Source: a virus. Taken from it: 27,574 nucleotides of DNA. The DNA lies in IMG/VR virus record IMGVR_UViG_3300018080_000507, positions 1 through 27,574 of that record; one strand, given 5' to 3'. Below, one piece after another: positions 7,941 through 16,238 of the stretch. The notes under the pieces were generated by a model, which saw nothing but the letters and a program-made list of their open reading frames with translations, had not been told where the DNA came from and ran no database searches. The position numbers and the translations under genes are program-made. Position 1 is the first letter of the stretch, and each line of letters starts with the position of its first letter.

Positions 7941-8656
7941 TTGCGGCCCCGAGCTTCACGACGGCCCCCAACGCCGACAACGCAAGCATTGACATCACCC
8001 TGGGCGCCCTTCCGCCAAGCGCAACCCAGGTCCACATCTACAAGCGCACGGCCACCGGCTACGACAGCCTCGTCCACACGTTCACGGCCCCTGGATCCTA
8101 CAACGACGCCGGCTACAGCAAATACCAGGTGGTCTGGTATCAGGCCGTGGCCGACAACGGGCCCGCACCAACGGACTGGAGCTATCCAAGCCGGGAAATT
8201 CAAGAGCAGGTCGGCACGGGCCGGCGCCTGACAATGGGGGCCCTTATTCTTGCGGCAAAAGACCTTTTTGACAACGACCCCGACCTGCAGGTCCTGGGAT
8301 ACATTGGCCGTGAATACTTTGTCGACCCCAAGCACCTCACGAGCATGATCTATATTTTGCCCGGGGAGGAGCGCCCCGATCTTCGCTGCGCCAACAAAAT
8401 GGTCGAGAGCGAAATGGACGTGCAACTTGAAATTGTAACCACGGGCGGCGTGGGCCGCACGGCCTGGGCCAGGAACGAGGACGCGGTCAACCGCGTAATT
8501 GACCTCCTCCATTTGAACTACCAATGGGGATGCCGGGCCTATAACACGACCATCAACTGGGTCCGGCGCAACGACGAGGCCGAGGGGGACCAGCCCCAAA
8601 ACCCGGTCACGACAATTTCATTTACAGCCATCACGCAATATGCGAAATTCATATAA
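7937..8656 (+). CDS. Ig/FN3-like domain fused to a tail-terminator-like protein
   Basis: 239 residues, ATG 7937 after CCGGAGG. Residues ~1-88 look like one fibronectin-III/Ig sandwich (APSFTTAPNADNASIDITLG ... QVHIYKRT ... YQVVWYQAVADNGPAPTDWSYPS). Residues ~100-239 (LILAAKDLFDNDPDLQVLGY ... MIYILPGEE ... SEMDVQLEIVTTGGVGR ... AVNRVIDLL) have the length and strand-helix order of tail terminator proteins (lambda gpU/HK97 gp9 type) that cap the tail tube. An Ig-like decoration on the terminator end is unusual; FN3 or Ig modules on phage proteins are commonly surface-binding. Confidence 0.6.
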   Translation: MIAAPSFTTAPNADNASIDITLGALPPSATQVHIYKRTATGYDSLVHTFTAPGSYNDAGYSKYQVVWYQAVADNGPAPTDWSYPSREIQEQVGTGRRLTMGALILAAKDLFDNDPDLQVLGYIGREYFVDPKHLTSMIYILPGEERPDLRCANKMVESEMDVQLEIVTTGGVGRTAWARNEDAVNRVIDLLHLNYQWGCRAYNTTINWVRRNDEAEGDQPQNPVTTISFTAITQYAKFI

Positions 8657-8668
8657 CAGGAGCGAGAA

Positions 8669-8902
8669 ATGAGCGCCTACAGATACCGCTACACCGGGGA
8701 AGGCAAGCCCCCGGTTTTCCGCGTACCCCTGACAAAGGTCGGGCCCCAGGAATACGAGGCCCAGGACCCGATCAGCCATCCCGACTTTGAAGCCGTGGGC
8801 CAGGCCCAGGCCGAACCCCAGGCCGAGGACGGGGACGCCGAGGACAAAAAAGACACCGGCAAAGCCGGAAAAAAATCCAAGAAAAAGGACCGGGAGGACT
8901 AG
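8669..8902 (+). CDS. Small acidic/basic protein before the tail tube gene, unknown
   Basis: 77 residues; AGGAGCGAGAA precedes the ATG. The first ~45 residues are compact (YRYRYTGEGKPPVFRVPLTKVGPQEYEA); the rest is low-complexity, acidic then lysine-rich (EDGDAEDKKDTGKAGKKSKK). The ending resembles the charged tail of the 1019-1534 product. The location just before the tail tube gene suggests a tail role. No family recognised. Confidence 0.65.
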   Translation: MSAYRYRYTGEGKPPVFRVPLTKVGPQEYEAQDPISHPDFEAVGQAQAEPQAEDGDAEDKKDTGKAGKKSKKKDRED

Positions 8903-8905
8903 ATC

Positions 8906-9916
8906 ATGAGCGGAATGAAATGGGAAACTTTCATCGGCTGGGACGACAGCGAGACCGCGGGCGTCCTGGACAACCCCTACTACTTCGGCGTGCAGAGCTT
9001 CGACCTGCCGCCCGCCATTGAGCGCAACCTGGCCGAGCAGGCCACGGGAACGCGGTCCTACCACCGGAGCGTGATCGTCCGGAAGGACCTTTCCGGCTCG
9101 ATCAACTACGAGGCCGACGCCGAGACACTGACGCGCCTGCTTTCCTGGGGCATAGGCGCGGGCGTAGCCACCCCGATGGGCATCGGCGACCAGACCTCGT
9201 GGTCCTTCAAGCCGAAACACACGAGCCCGGTCCTGACCCCGTTCTATATTCGGGAATACAAGGCCCTGACCGGCGAGACCAACGGCCTGATCTACGGCCC
9301 GTCCAAATTCAACAGCATCACCCTGGAAGCAACGGCCGGCGAGAAATTGATGGCCAGCGGGGAATTTTTCGTCAGCCATCCCGCCGTGGCCGCGGCCGGC
9401 GTGCACGGCGCCGAGACCTTCCCCGACCTCGAGCTAAAGCCGTTCATGTTTGATCAGCTTGTATTCCTTGAGGACGATCACGCGGCCTTCCCGCCGAGCA
9501 CAGGCGTCCTGGTTGAGCGATTCAGCATGACCCTGAACAACAACCTCGTCACCGACCGGCGCGTGGCCCAGGCCGCCAACAGCCAGTACCCCTACAACTT
9601 GCCAGAGGGCAAGGTCGGCATCACCGGCGAAATGGACATCCAATTTGACAACGCCGACACCTACCAGGACTTTATAGCGGGCCAGGAAAAAATGGTCCGG
9701 GCCACCTTCACGGGCGACCTCATGACCGGGGGCACCAACAACTACTTATTGCAGATCGACATCCCGCGCCTGGTCCTGGACACGCACAACCGAGGCGGAG
9801 CCATTGAAGGCGGCAACGACCGGCTGGTGGCGACAATTGGCTTTACGGCCATGTACGACAGCACCGAGGCAACCGAACTCGAGGCGACATTGCAGAATTT
9901 GACAACCGCTATTTAA
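8906..9916 (+). CDS. Major tail tube protein
   Basis: 336 residues, start after GGGAGGACTAGATC. Two similar halves (IERNLAEQATGTRSYHRSVI ... DLSGSINYEADAETLTRLL in the first; FSMTLNNNLVTDRRVAQAAN ... KVGITGEMDIQFDNADTYQD in the second) match the duplicated beta-barrel pattern of large phage tail tube proteins (Phage_tube_2-like). It polymerises as hexameric rings around the tape measure. It sits directly before the chaperone pair and tape measure gene. An inverted repeat overlaps its tandem TAA TAG stops. Confidence 0.8.
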   Translation: MSGMKWETFIGWDDSETAGVLDNPYYFGVQSFDLPPAIERNLAEQATGTRSYHRSVIVRKDLSGSINYEADAETLTRLLSWGIGAGVATPMGIGDQTSWSFKPKHTSPVLTPFYIREYKALTGETNGLIYGPSKFNSITLEATAGEKLMASGEFFVSHPAVAAAGVHGAETFPDLELKPFMFDQLVFLEDDHAAFPPSTGVLVERFSMTLNNNLVTDRRVAQAANSQYPYNLPEGKVGITGEMDIQFDNADTYQDFIAGQEKMVRATFTGDLMTGGTNNYLLQIDIPRLVLDTHNRGGAIEGGNDRLVATIGFTAMYDSTEATELEATLQNLTTAI

Positions 9917-9922
9917 TAGCGG
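9906..9922 (+). terminator. Palindrome over the tail tube stop codons (weak terminator or attenuator)
   Basis: CCGCTA (9906-9911) pairs with TAGCGG (9917-9922) around TTTAA; the double stop TAATAG lies inside. Only A-rich sequence follows, not a T-run. A weak termination or mRNA-protection site would help the tube protein exceed downstream products (inference). Confidence 0.4.
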
Positions 9923-9952
9923 AATAAAATCCTTTGTGGCGGAGGATACGAA

Positions 9953-10465
9953 ATGCCCTTACATTTGCTTGACGGAATGGGAAAGGTCAGGGACGAGGAC
10001 CTGACCGAATTTTCGGTCTGGATTGAGAAGGACACGGCCAAAGAGGCCGAGGCCCCCAAGGATCCGGACGAAGCCGCGGACGAACTGCCGGAGGAAGCCC
10101 TGCCGGAGGAGCGCGAGGAGGCCAGGGCCAAGGCCGAGGCCTACCGCGAAACCGTGGAGGAAATCCGGCTTTTCATACGGCCCATGAGCGGCTACGAACT
10201 CGAGCGGGCCGGCAACAAAACCGGAATCGTCAAGGGCAAGGGCCGGGGCGACGGCAAGGAAAAGCGGACCGACGGCACGGCCAGCCTTGACCACATCGCC
10301 AAGATCCTGGTCCGGATCGAGCCCGCACCCGTAAACGAGGCCGGCCAGCCCCAGGAGCGCGTGACATTGGACGTGGTCCGCGGCCTTCCGGCCTGGTTGA
10401 TCATGCGGCTTACCCAGCACATGGACCTTGTAAAACAGGGCCAGGCGGAGAAGGAAAAAAACTAG
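9953..10465 (+). CDS. Tail assembly chaperone, short form (gpG-like)
   Basis: 170 residues in the zero frame. It starts with MPLHLLDGMGKVRDEDLTEFSVW after GGCGGAGGATACGAA. The middle is very acidic (residues ~25-65) and the C-terminal half is helical with LDHIAKILVRIEP and VRGLPAWLIMRLTQHMDLV. Position between the tail tube and tape measure genes is that of lambda G, whose product coats the tape measure during assembly. The frame ends GAA AAA AAC TAG, placing a slippery heptamer right at the stop, so a fraction of ribosomes should continue in the -1 frame. Confidence 0.8.
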   Translation: MPLHLLDGMGKVRDEDLTEFSVWIEKDTAKEAEAPKDPDEAADELPEEALPEEREEARAKAEAYRETVEEIRLFIRPMSGYELERAGNKTGIVKGKGRGDGKEKRTDGTASLDHIAKILVRIEPAPVNEAGQPQERVTLDVVRGLPAWLIMRLTQHMDLVKQGQAEKEKN

Positions 10466-10500
10466 CCCGGGCCGTCGCCCATTTGATGGCAACGGCGGCC
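10456..10500 (+). other. Programmed -1 ribosomal frameshift signal
   Basis: Slippery heptamer A AAA AAC (10456-10462) in the correct zero-frame phase, directly before TAG. It is preceded by SD-like GGCGGAG (10444-10450), a known enhancer position in dnaX. Seven nt downstream, GGCCGTC (10470-10476) can pair with GGCGGCC (10494-10500) in a 7-bp stem (one G-T wobble). After slippage, reading continues at CTA 10462 into the next frame. Confidence 0.8.
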
Positions 10501-10845
10501 ACCGGCGGAAAGGTTACGACGTGCCAGAATTGCGACAAGCCCGAAGCCTACCGGCGAGGGCGATGCCTGGGCCCGCGCGACCAAACCAAGCCGCAATGCC
10601 CGGTCCACGGCATACCCGCGCACGCCTGGGCCGTCGTGACCTTGTACAACCGATGCCAGGCCCGGGGCGCCCTTCCCTACCCCGGGGGCGTCCTGGACCA
10701 GCCCGAAAACCTCATGCGCTTTTTCGACGTCATAGACAACGAGATGGAGCGCTACAGGGCCCGGAAGCGCCGGCCGGCGGCCGCCGACAGGCCAGAGCCA
10801 GAGCCCAGGCCGCAGGAAAACCCAAAGGCCGGGGGCCGGCGATGA
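10462..10845 (+). CDS. Tail assembly chaperone extension (T domain), reached by -1 frameshift
   Basis: 127 codons open from the slippage point to TGA 10843-10845, giving a 297-residue fusion with the upstream chaperone. No Shine-Dalgarno precedes the internal TTG/ATG (10483/10486), so independent translation is unlikely. The extension contains a zinc-finger-like set CQNCDK...RCLGP...CPVHG, followed by a helical region (LMRFFDVIDNEMERYRARKR) and a Pro/Glu tail. In lambda the frameshifted GT product recruits tail tube subunits to the tape measure. The Cys/His set seen here is the distinguishing feature. Confidence 0.78.
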   Translation, partial: LARAVAHLMATAATGGKVTTCQNCDKPEAYRRGRCLGPRDQTKPQCPVHGIPAHAWAVVTLYNRCQARGALPYPGGVLDQPENLMRFFDVIDNEMERYRARKRRPAAADRPEPEPRPQENPKAGGRR

Positions 10846-10901
10846 ATTTTCTTAAACGGAAATCGGCGGAAGGGAGGGCCAGGGCATGCCAGGCGGACTA
10901 A
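10842..10901 (+). CDS. Possible 19-residue linker peptide containing the FLKRK motif
   Basis: ATGA overlap with the chaperone extension; reads MNFLKRKSAEGRARACQAD and stops inside the start of the tape measure gene. It parallels the 15-residue peptide at 5079-5126 (shared NFLKRKS) in both sequence and placement. Its coding status is uncertain because it coincides with copy 2 of the dispersed DNA motif. Confidence 0.25.
   Translation: MNFLKRKSAEGRARACQAD
10848..10861 (+). repeat. Dispersed motif TTTCTTAARCGGAA, copy 2
   Basis: TTTCTTAAACGGAA between the chaperone extension and the tape measure gene. Flanking bases AA upstream and ATCGG downstream are identical to copy 1. Confidence 0.75.
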
Positions 10902-13228
10902 AGCAAAATCTAGCCATTATCATCACCGCCCAGGACCAGGTCAGCGGAACCACGACCAAAATCGGCGCCCGCTTGAAGGCCGTGGCCACCGGGGCCGCGC
11001 GCATGGCCCGGCAATTCGCAATGGCCGGCGTCGCGGTAGGGGCCGCGGTCGTGGGCATGGTCGCCAAGGCCACCAAGGAATTTGCCAACTTTGAAACGAG
11101 CATGCGGAATGTTTGGACCTTGCTACCCATAGGCGAAGCCGCCTTTAAGGACCTTTCGGCCCAGGTCCTCGAGATGAGCAAGGCCCTGCCCCAAAGCCCC
11201 GAGGAATTAGGCGCCAGCCTTTACGACATCATCAGCGCCGGAATCACCGACACCGCGGAGGCGATGGCCGTCCTTGAATCCAGCGCCAAGGCCGGCGTCG
11301 CGGGCCTGACCGATGCCAAGAACGCAAGCAAGGGCGCCATTTCCATCATGAACGCCTTTGGCAAGAGCGCCGGCGAGATCCCGGGAATTTTTGATACCAT
11401 GTTTGCAACGGTACGGGTCGGCATAACGACCTTTCCCGAAATTTCAGAAGCCGTGGGCCGCATGGCCTCCCAATTCGGTGCCGCCGGCGCCAGCGTAGAG
11501 GAGATGCTGGGAAGCCTTGCTTTCATGACCCGGATCGGCCTGAACACCCAACAGAGCGTTACCCGCTTGGCCCGGGCCATGCAGAGCATGATCAAGAATT
11601 CCGACAAATTCCAGGACATGGGCGCCGAGATTTTCGACGCCACAGGGAAATTTAGAGGCATGGAGGCCATTATAACCGACCTCCGGAAAAGCCTGGCCGG
11701 ATTGACAACAGAACAGCAATTGAAGGCCATACAGAAACTGATCCCCCAACAGCGCGCCGCCCAGGCCATACAGGCGATGGTCACCAATTACGACAAATTC
11801 CGGGACAGTTTGAACCAGGTCGCGGACAGCCACGGCGCCGCCGACGCCGCGGCCGCGAAGCAACTGGACAGCACGGCCAACAAGGTCAAGCTATTACAAA
11901 ACCAATTCAGCAACCTGCTCATCCAGAGCGGGGAAAAATTCGCAACCGTCCTACTTCCCAAAATTGAAGCCTTCACCGAGCGCTTCAAGAAGGAAGGCGA
12001 CGAATGGATCAAAAAATTTACGGAATTCGGCGAGAAGGCAATAAAAACCATTTCCACCCTGGTCACCTGGGCCGATAAATTCCTGACCAAGGTCGGGGAA
12101 ATTGGAACGCGCCTGGGCGAATGGGACTCGGCCCCCATTATTCAGAAAGGCCGCGAGGGCGCCGAAGTAATCATGATTCAGGGCGACGCCTTGGAGCGTT
12201 TGAAAAACGTGGTCACCGGCCTTTACATGGCCAAGGAATGGCAAAAAATAGTTGACATGCTTACCAAGCTAAAGCCGGCCATTCCCCCGGAGGAATGGCG
12301 CGACTTCGGAATGGCCCTTGGAATAGCAAACACCGAACTCGGACGCATGGCCCTGGCCCAAGAGCGCCTGAACACGGCCAACGAGAAAGCCGGGGCCAAA
12401 CCACCCCCGGTCCCGACCCCGCCGCCGGCGCCAGGCCTCGGAGGAGCACCAGGCGCAGGCGTGCCCGGACTTCCGGAGGGGAAAACCATCGCGGAAGAAT
12501 TCGCGCGCGTAGACAAGGAGATCACCCGCGGCTTGATGGACCAGCGAAGCATCATCATTGAAGAATTCCTCCAACGCGAGGACATAATAAAGGCATGGGG
12601 GGCACAGCGCGTCGACAGGGCCAAGCAGGCCGATGAACTTATAAAACGCAACCGCGAACTCATGCTCAAGGACATCGCGGACCTTGAAAAGCAGAACGCG
12701 TCCGATTTTTTGAAACTTTGGGAGAACACCCTCGACAGATTCAGCGCCGGCTTTGCCGAGGCCGTGGCCGGCGCCATTGTAAGCCAGCAGTCATTCACGG
12801 AAGCGATGGCGACCATGATCCGCGACCTTGGGAAATTGATAATTCAAACCATAATCGAAATCGCCATAAAGAAATTGATCGCCAACGCCCTGGCCGGCAA
12901 CGTGGCCGCCATTATTGCCCTGGCCGGCGGGGCCCTTATAGCCTTGAACGCCATGAAGAAAGAGGTCAACGCCAGCCCGAGCACCAACCAGGAGGGCGGC
13001 TACATTCAGCGGAGCGGCCTGGCGATGGTCCACGAGGGCGAGCAGATCCTGCCGGCCGGGGCCCGCACGAGCCGGCCAGGCCAGCCCATGCGCGGGGGCG
13101 GGGCGCCTACCGGCGAATTGAAGATCGTCCTGCAAAACCCGATTTTCCTGGGCGGCAAAAGCGACGCCGACGCCTTGGCCCGTGAATTGAAGCCGGCCCT
13201 GGACCGCCTGGCAGTAAGGAACGGATAA
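10886..13228 (+). CDS. Tail tape measure protein
   Basis: 780 residues; GGAAGGGAGGGCCAGGGC precedes the ATG. The N-terminal ~250 residues carry the PhageMin_Tail pattern (FANFETSMRNVWTLLPIGEA, LGASLYDIISAGITDTAEAM, AFMTRIGLNTQQSVTRLARA). Hydrophobic helices lie near residues 45-65 and 650-695 (IIQTIIEIAIKKLIANALAG), and the Pro-rich linker near 505-530 separates helical blocks. The end GGYIQRSGLAMVHEGEQILP is the usual C-terminal signature. It sets tail length and helps DNA enter the cell; at about 0.15 nm per residue the tail would be near 115-120 nm (inference). Confidence 0.9.
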   Translation: MPGGLKQNLAIIITAQDQVSGTTTKIGARLKAVATGAARMARQFAMAGVAVGAAVVGMVAKATKEFANFETSMRNVWTLLPIGEAAFKDLSAQVLEMSKALPQSPEELGASLYDIISAGITDTAEAMAVLESSAKAGVAGLTDAKNASKGAISIMNAFGKSAGEIPGIFDTMFATVRVGITTFPEISEAVGRMASQFGAAGASVEEMLGSLAFMTRIGLNTQQSVTRLARAMQSMIKNSDKFQDMGAEIFDATGKFRGMEAIITDLRKSLAGLTTEQQLKAIQKLIPQQRAAQAIQAMVTNYDKFRDSLNQVADSHGAADAAAAKQLDSTANKVKLLQNQFSNLLIQSGEKFATVLLPKIEAFTERFKKEGDEWIKKFTEFGEKAIKTISTLVTWADKFLTKVGEIGTRLGEWDSAPIIQKGREGAEVIMIQGDALERLKNVVTGLYMAKEWQKIVDMLTKLKPAIPPEEWRDFGMALGIANTELGRMALAQERLNTANEKAGAKPPPVPTPPPAPGLGGAPGAGVPGLPEGKTIAEEFARVDKEITRGLMDQRSIIIEEFLQREDIIKAWGAQRVDRAKQADELIKRNRELMLKDIADLEKQNASDFLKLWENTLDRFSAGFAEAVAGAIVSQQSFTEAMATMIRDLGKLIIQTIIEIAIKKLIANALAGNVAAIIALAGGALIALNAMKKEVNASPSTNQEGGYIQRSGLAMVHEGEQILPAGARTSRPGQPMRGGGAPTGELKIVLQNPIFLGGKSDADALARELKPALDRLAVRNG

Positions 13229-13636
13229 ATGGGAAACCCGAAATTTCAGGACCCGGACGTGCCGGCAACCAAATTTGAATTTTCAGCCGATGACCTGCCG
13301 GCCCTTCCCAGCGACAACTACATCAAAGAGATCGCCCATTTTTTGAGCCGGGACCGGCTCGAGCGCGACGGCATCCTCGTCGCCAACTACGTGCGGAAAA
13401 AACTGCGGCAATGGCGCGTTGTTATTCGGAATTGCCCCGAGACCTCGGTCAGCGTAGCCGGCGCCCCGAATTTCAAGAGCTTTGCCGAGGCCGTGGTCTT
13501 CGACTACTACCCGGACAAGGACGAGACGCCACACGTGCGCGTGGAATGGCTGGACGCCGACCTATTCCAACCCGAGCTACAGGGCGGAGGAACTTATAAC
13601 TTTGAATTCATCATGCGCGAAGTGCCGGTGACCTAG
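13229..13636 (+). CDS. Tail tip-region protein, probable distal tail component
   Basis: 135 residues, starting after GGAACGGATAA, one base after the tape measure stop. Contains QWRVVIRNCPETSVSVAGAP and a beta-rich C-terminal part (HVRVEWLDADLFQPELQGGG). It occupies the place where distal tail or minor tail proteins are encoded (between tape measure and hub). It joins directly to the next gene (TAG ATG). Assignment is by position only. Confidence 0.6.
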   Translation: MGNPKFQDPDVPATKFEFSADDLPALPSDNYIKEIAHFLSRDRLERDGILVANYVRKKLRQWRVVIRNCPETSVSVAGAPNFKSFAEAVVFDYYPDKDETPHVRVEWLDADLFQPELQGGGTYNFEFIMREVPVT

Positions 13637-15580
13637 ATGCCCATTGACGCCTCCCAGGCCTTCATCGACGAAAGCGGGAAATGGCATGGAGCCAATCCGG
13701 CCTACAGGATCGAGATCGATCATGGGAGCACTACATACGACGAAACGAGCCGGATTTTCAGGACAACGCCAATCGACCGACTTCTCGAAAAATGGGACAG
13801 CTTCGGCGTGGCCTTGGCCGCCCAGGTCACATTGACGGCCGCCAACCATGACCAGCGCTACAGCCCGGCAAACACCTCGAGCCCGTTTTACCCCGACACC
13901 TTGATCGGTGACACGGTCCGGATTTACTTAAAATTTTTCAAAACCCTGTATGGAACCTACGCAAGCCCCAATATTTACGCCAGCCAAAATCTCTACATGA
14001 CCGAGCCCCAAACCGAGGAAATTCTGGTTTTTACGGGCATCATAAAATCCGTGAACCAAAACAAGAACGCGGAAGCCAACCTGATCGTGCGCGACGCCGT
14101 CCAGGACCTCCTCGACAGCCGGATCGCTATAAGTAAAACATACAGCGGGGATCCGGCCACCGTGATCAAGGCCATCATCGAGGACGCGGGCCTGGCCGTC
14201 AACTTGGACGAATACGAAAATACAAAAGACAAGGTCATTTTAATCAATTGCGCCTTGGACGTAGAGGCCGGCGGAAATTTTCTCGAGGCCGTGCAGGAGG
14301 TCACAGCCGGCACAGGCCTGGCCGTTTTCACGGATGAAGAAAACAAGATCGTGATTTATTCGATCTACCCCAACTTTAACGATTTTGACGAATTCACAAG
14401 CGGAGAGGCCAACCTCCGGACATTCAGCGGCGACCACGATGACCGGGACAACTTCAACATTGCAGACATCAGCGGCGGCATCGAGGAAAGCGCGGTCCGA
14501 AACAAGATTATTTTCAACTACAAAGACCTGGCGACCGGGGAGGACGCGACCTACACACGGGAGGACGCGGCCAGCATTGCCAAATACGGCGAGCAGGCCG
14601 TGACCATTACAACAACCCTGAAACTTGGCCAATTCAGTTTTGACATCTGGCCCGCCCGCCTATTGGCCCGCTATTCGGTCCCGCGCCGAGAATACAGCGC
14701 GACAACAAGCCTAAAATACACGAGCATCTACCGCGTCGGCGAATACTTGCGCCTGACCGATCCGGCCCTGGCCGAAAGCGGCGCACTATTCCTCATGCGG
14801 AAAAAGGGCCTGGATATTGCCGGCAACAGGGCCCAGATCGAACTGCAGGACATCACCGACCTGGACGGCGTAAAATGGGGCTTTGTAGGAAGCGACATTG
14901 CCGAGGCCGACGGCAACAGGCCGTCCGGATTCATGGACCACCTGCACAACAAAGGCTTTGAAAGCGCGGTCAACCCGGGCGTGGACGATACCCCGGAGAA
15001 ATACACGGTCACGCCACCAGGGGCCGGCACATTCACCTTTGCCCGATCCGACCTGCAGGCCAGGTCCGCCATGTACAGCGCGCGCCTGCAGATTTTGAAC
15101 GCGAGCGGGGGCAAGGCCGTGCAGACCATAAACCTCCGCGGACTTATAAACCAGACCACCCTTTATTATTACATCAGCTTTTATTACCGGGGCACGGTCA
15201 CGGCCGGGAGCGCCCTGGTCCGCGTAAAGGAAGCCGGCGCGGCCGTGCGCGGCACCGTAACCATCAACGCAAGCGCCGCGGACTGGACCCGCGTGGGCGT
15301 TTCCTTTTCGGTATTCACGGCGGACACAACGCCCTACACCCTGGAGATCGAGCCAGGAAGCGGCGCCGATGACTTGGACATTTACATCGACGATATCCAG
15401 ATCGACGACCAGGTCGGGACCCCGTACCCATACCAAGTCAACTGGAAAACTTATTGTTTTGCAGGCAAGGACGCGGCCCTGGCCAACCCAGGTTTTGATC
15501 TCGATGGAAACGTAAACGGCGTCATCAATGGCCTCGACTTTTTAGAAGGCTTTGAGGAATTGCACAAGGTCGCCAGCTAG
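13637..15580 (+). CDS. Tail hub protein with C-terminal carbohydrate-binding-like domain
   Basis: 647 residues. Residues ~1-420 look like a gp27/hub-type tail-associated protein: YRIEIDHGSTTYDETSRIFR, VFTGIIKSVNQNKNAEANLI, LVDAVQ-like RDAVQDLLDSRI, and the AGTGLAVFTDEENKIVIYSI segment. Residues ~435-605 form a separate beta-sandwich (NKGFESAVN ... YTVTPPGAGTFTFARSDLQA ... INLRGLINQTTLYYYISFYY) resembling CBM/galactose-binding modules that grip cell-surface glycans. It would form the ring closing the tail tip and contact the host. Confidence 0.72.
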   Translation: MPIDASQAFIDESGKWHGANPAYRIEIDHGSTTYDETSRIFRTTPIDRLLEKWDSFGVALAAQVTLTAANHDQRYSPANTSSPFYPDTLIGDTVRIYLKFFKTLYGTYASPNIYASQNLYMTEPQTEEILVFTGIIKSVNQNKNAEANLIVRDAVQDLLDSRIAISKTYSGDPATVIKAIIEDAGLAVNLDEYENTKDKVILINCALDVEAGGNFLEAVQEVTAGTGLAVFTDEENKIVIYSIYPNFNDFDEFTSGEANLRTFSGDHDDRDNFNIADISGGIEESAVRNKIIFNYKDLATGEDATYTREDAASIAKYGEQAVTITTTLKLGQFSFDIWPARLLARYSVPRREYSATTSLKYTSIYRVGEYLRLTDPALAESGALFLMRKKGLDIAGNRAQIELQDITDLDGVKWGFVGSDIAEADGNRPSGFMDHLHNKGFESAVNPGVDDTPEKYTVTPPGAGTFTFARSDLQARSAMYSARLQILNASGGKAVQTINLRGLINQTTLYYYISFYYRGTVTAGSALVRVKEAGAAVRGTVTINASAADWTRVGVSFSVFTADTTPYTLEIEPGSGADDLDIYIDDIQIDDQVGTPYPYQVNWKTYCFAGKDAALANPGFDLDGNVNGVINGLDFLEGFEELHKVAS

Positions 15581-15589
15581 GAGAAAAAA

Positions 15590-16237
15590 ATGCCCAACGA
15601 CCTCGATCCACGAACCGCGGTTTTTACATACCAAAACATGAAACTCCTCTATAAAGAGGGGATAACCGAGCAATGGATATCCAAGCTCGTCGAAAACGAG
15701 GGCTGGAACCGCTTTCAAATTGGCCGGCTCTTAAACCAGGTCCCAATTGGAACCAGCCCGGCGCCCGTGCTTGGGGAAGAATTCGGCCTGGTCCGGAGCT
15801 TCGGAAAAACAATTACAACGGACGGCACGCCTTACAGCATGGACACAAGCGTCGACTGGAGGGATCGCCATATTTTCGCGGCCGGGATTGTCACCGAGGA
15901 CTCGACCAGCTACCAGGACGGAACGTCCACCATGAAGGATGCCTTTGCCACCCAATACTACGACCAAAGCACGAGCGCCTGGAAAAGCATTTCCGGAACC
16001 CCCGGAACTTGCGCCATGACGATGGCATACTGCTACACCGGGCCCGGCGGATACGGCTACCGGGCAAGCCTGATTTTTTCGGACACCGGAACCATCGTGA
16101 GCACATTTTCATTTTACGCAGACGCGAGCACCGGCAATCTCATCGCCCTTGGAGGAAAAACCGGAGGCATTAGCAACGGGATCAGCGCCTACGGCATCGT
16201 CGTGGCAAGCCCAAAACGCGGATACCAGAGCCTCTAA
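15590..16237 (+). CDS. Tail-tip protein, function unknown
   Basis: 215 residues; AGGAGAAAAAA precedes the ATG. A short helical N-terminus (VFTYQNMKLLYKEGITEQWI SKL) is followed by a beta-rich domain (MDTSVDWRDRHIFAAGIVTE, AWKSISGTPGTCAMTMAYCY, ASLIFSDTGTIVSTFSFYAD). The last gene before lysis, right after the hub, is often a tip or receptor-contact protein. Not matched to a known family. Confidence 0.65.
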   Translation: MPNDLDPRTAVFTYQNMKLLYKEGITEQWISKLVENEGWNRFQIGRLLNQVPIGTSPAPVLGEEFGLVRSFGKTITTDGTPYSMDTSVDWRDRHIFAAGIVTEDSTSYQDGTSTMKDAFATQYYDQSTSAWKSISGTPGTCAMTMAYCYTGPGGYGYRASLIFSDTGTIVSTFSFYADASTGNLIALGGKTGGISNGISAYGIVVASPKRGYQSL

Positions 16238-16238
16238 A

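Noticed and set aside
10483-10845. Independent gene starting at TTG/ATG 10483-10486
   Set aside because: No ribosome site; the upstream frame ends in a slippery heptamer that leads exactly into this frame.
15643-15665. Hairpin CTCCTCT-ATAA-AGAGGGG near the start of a tail gene
   Set aside because: Lies within coding sequence, contains a G-T pair, has no T-run and no sign of a role.
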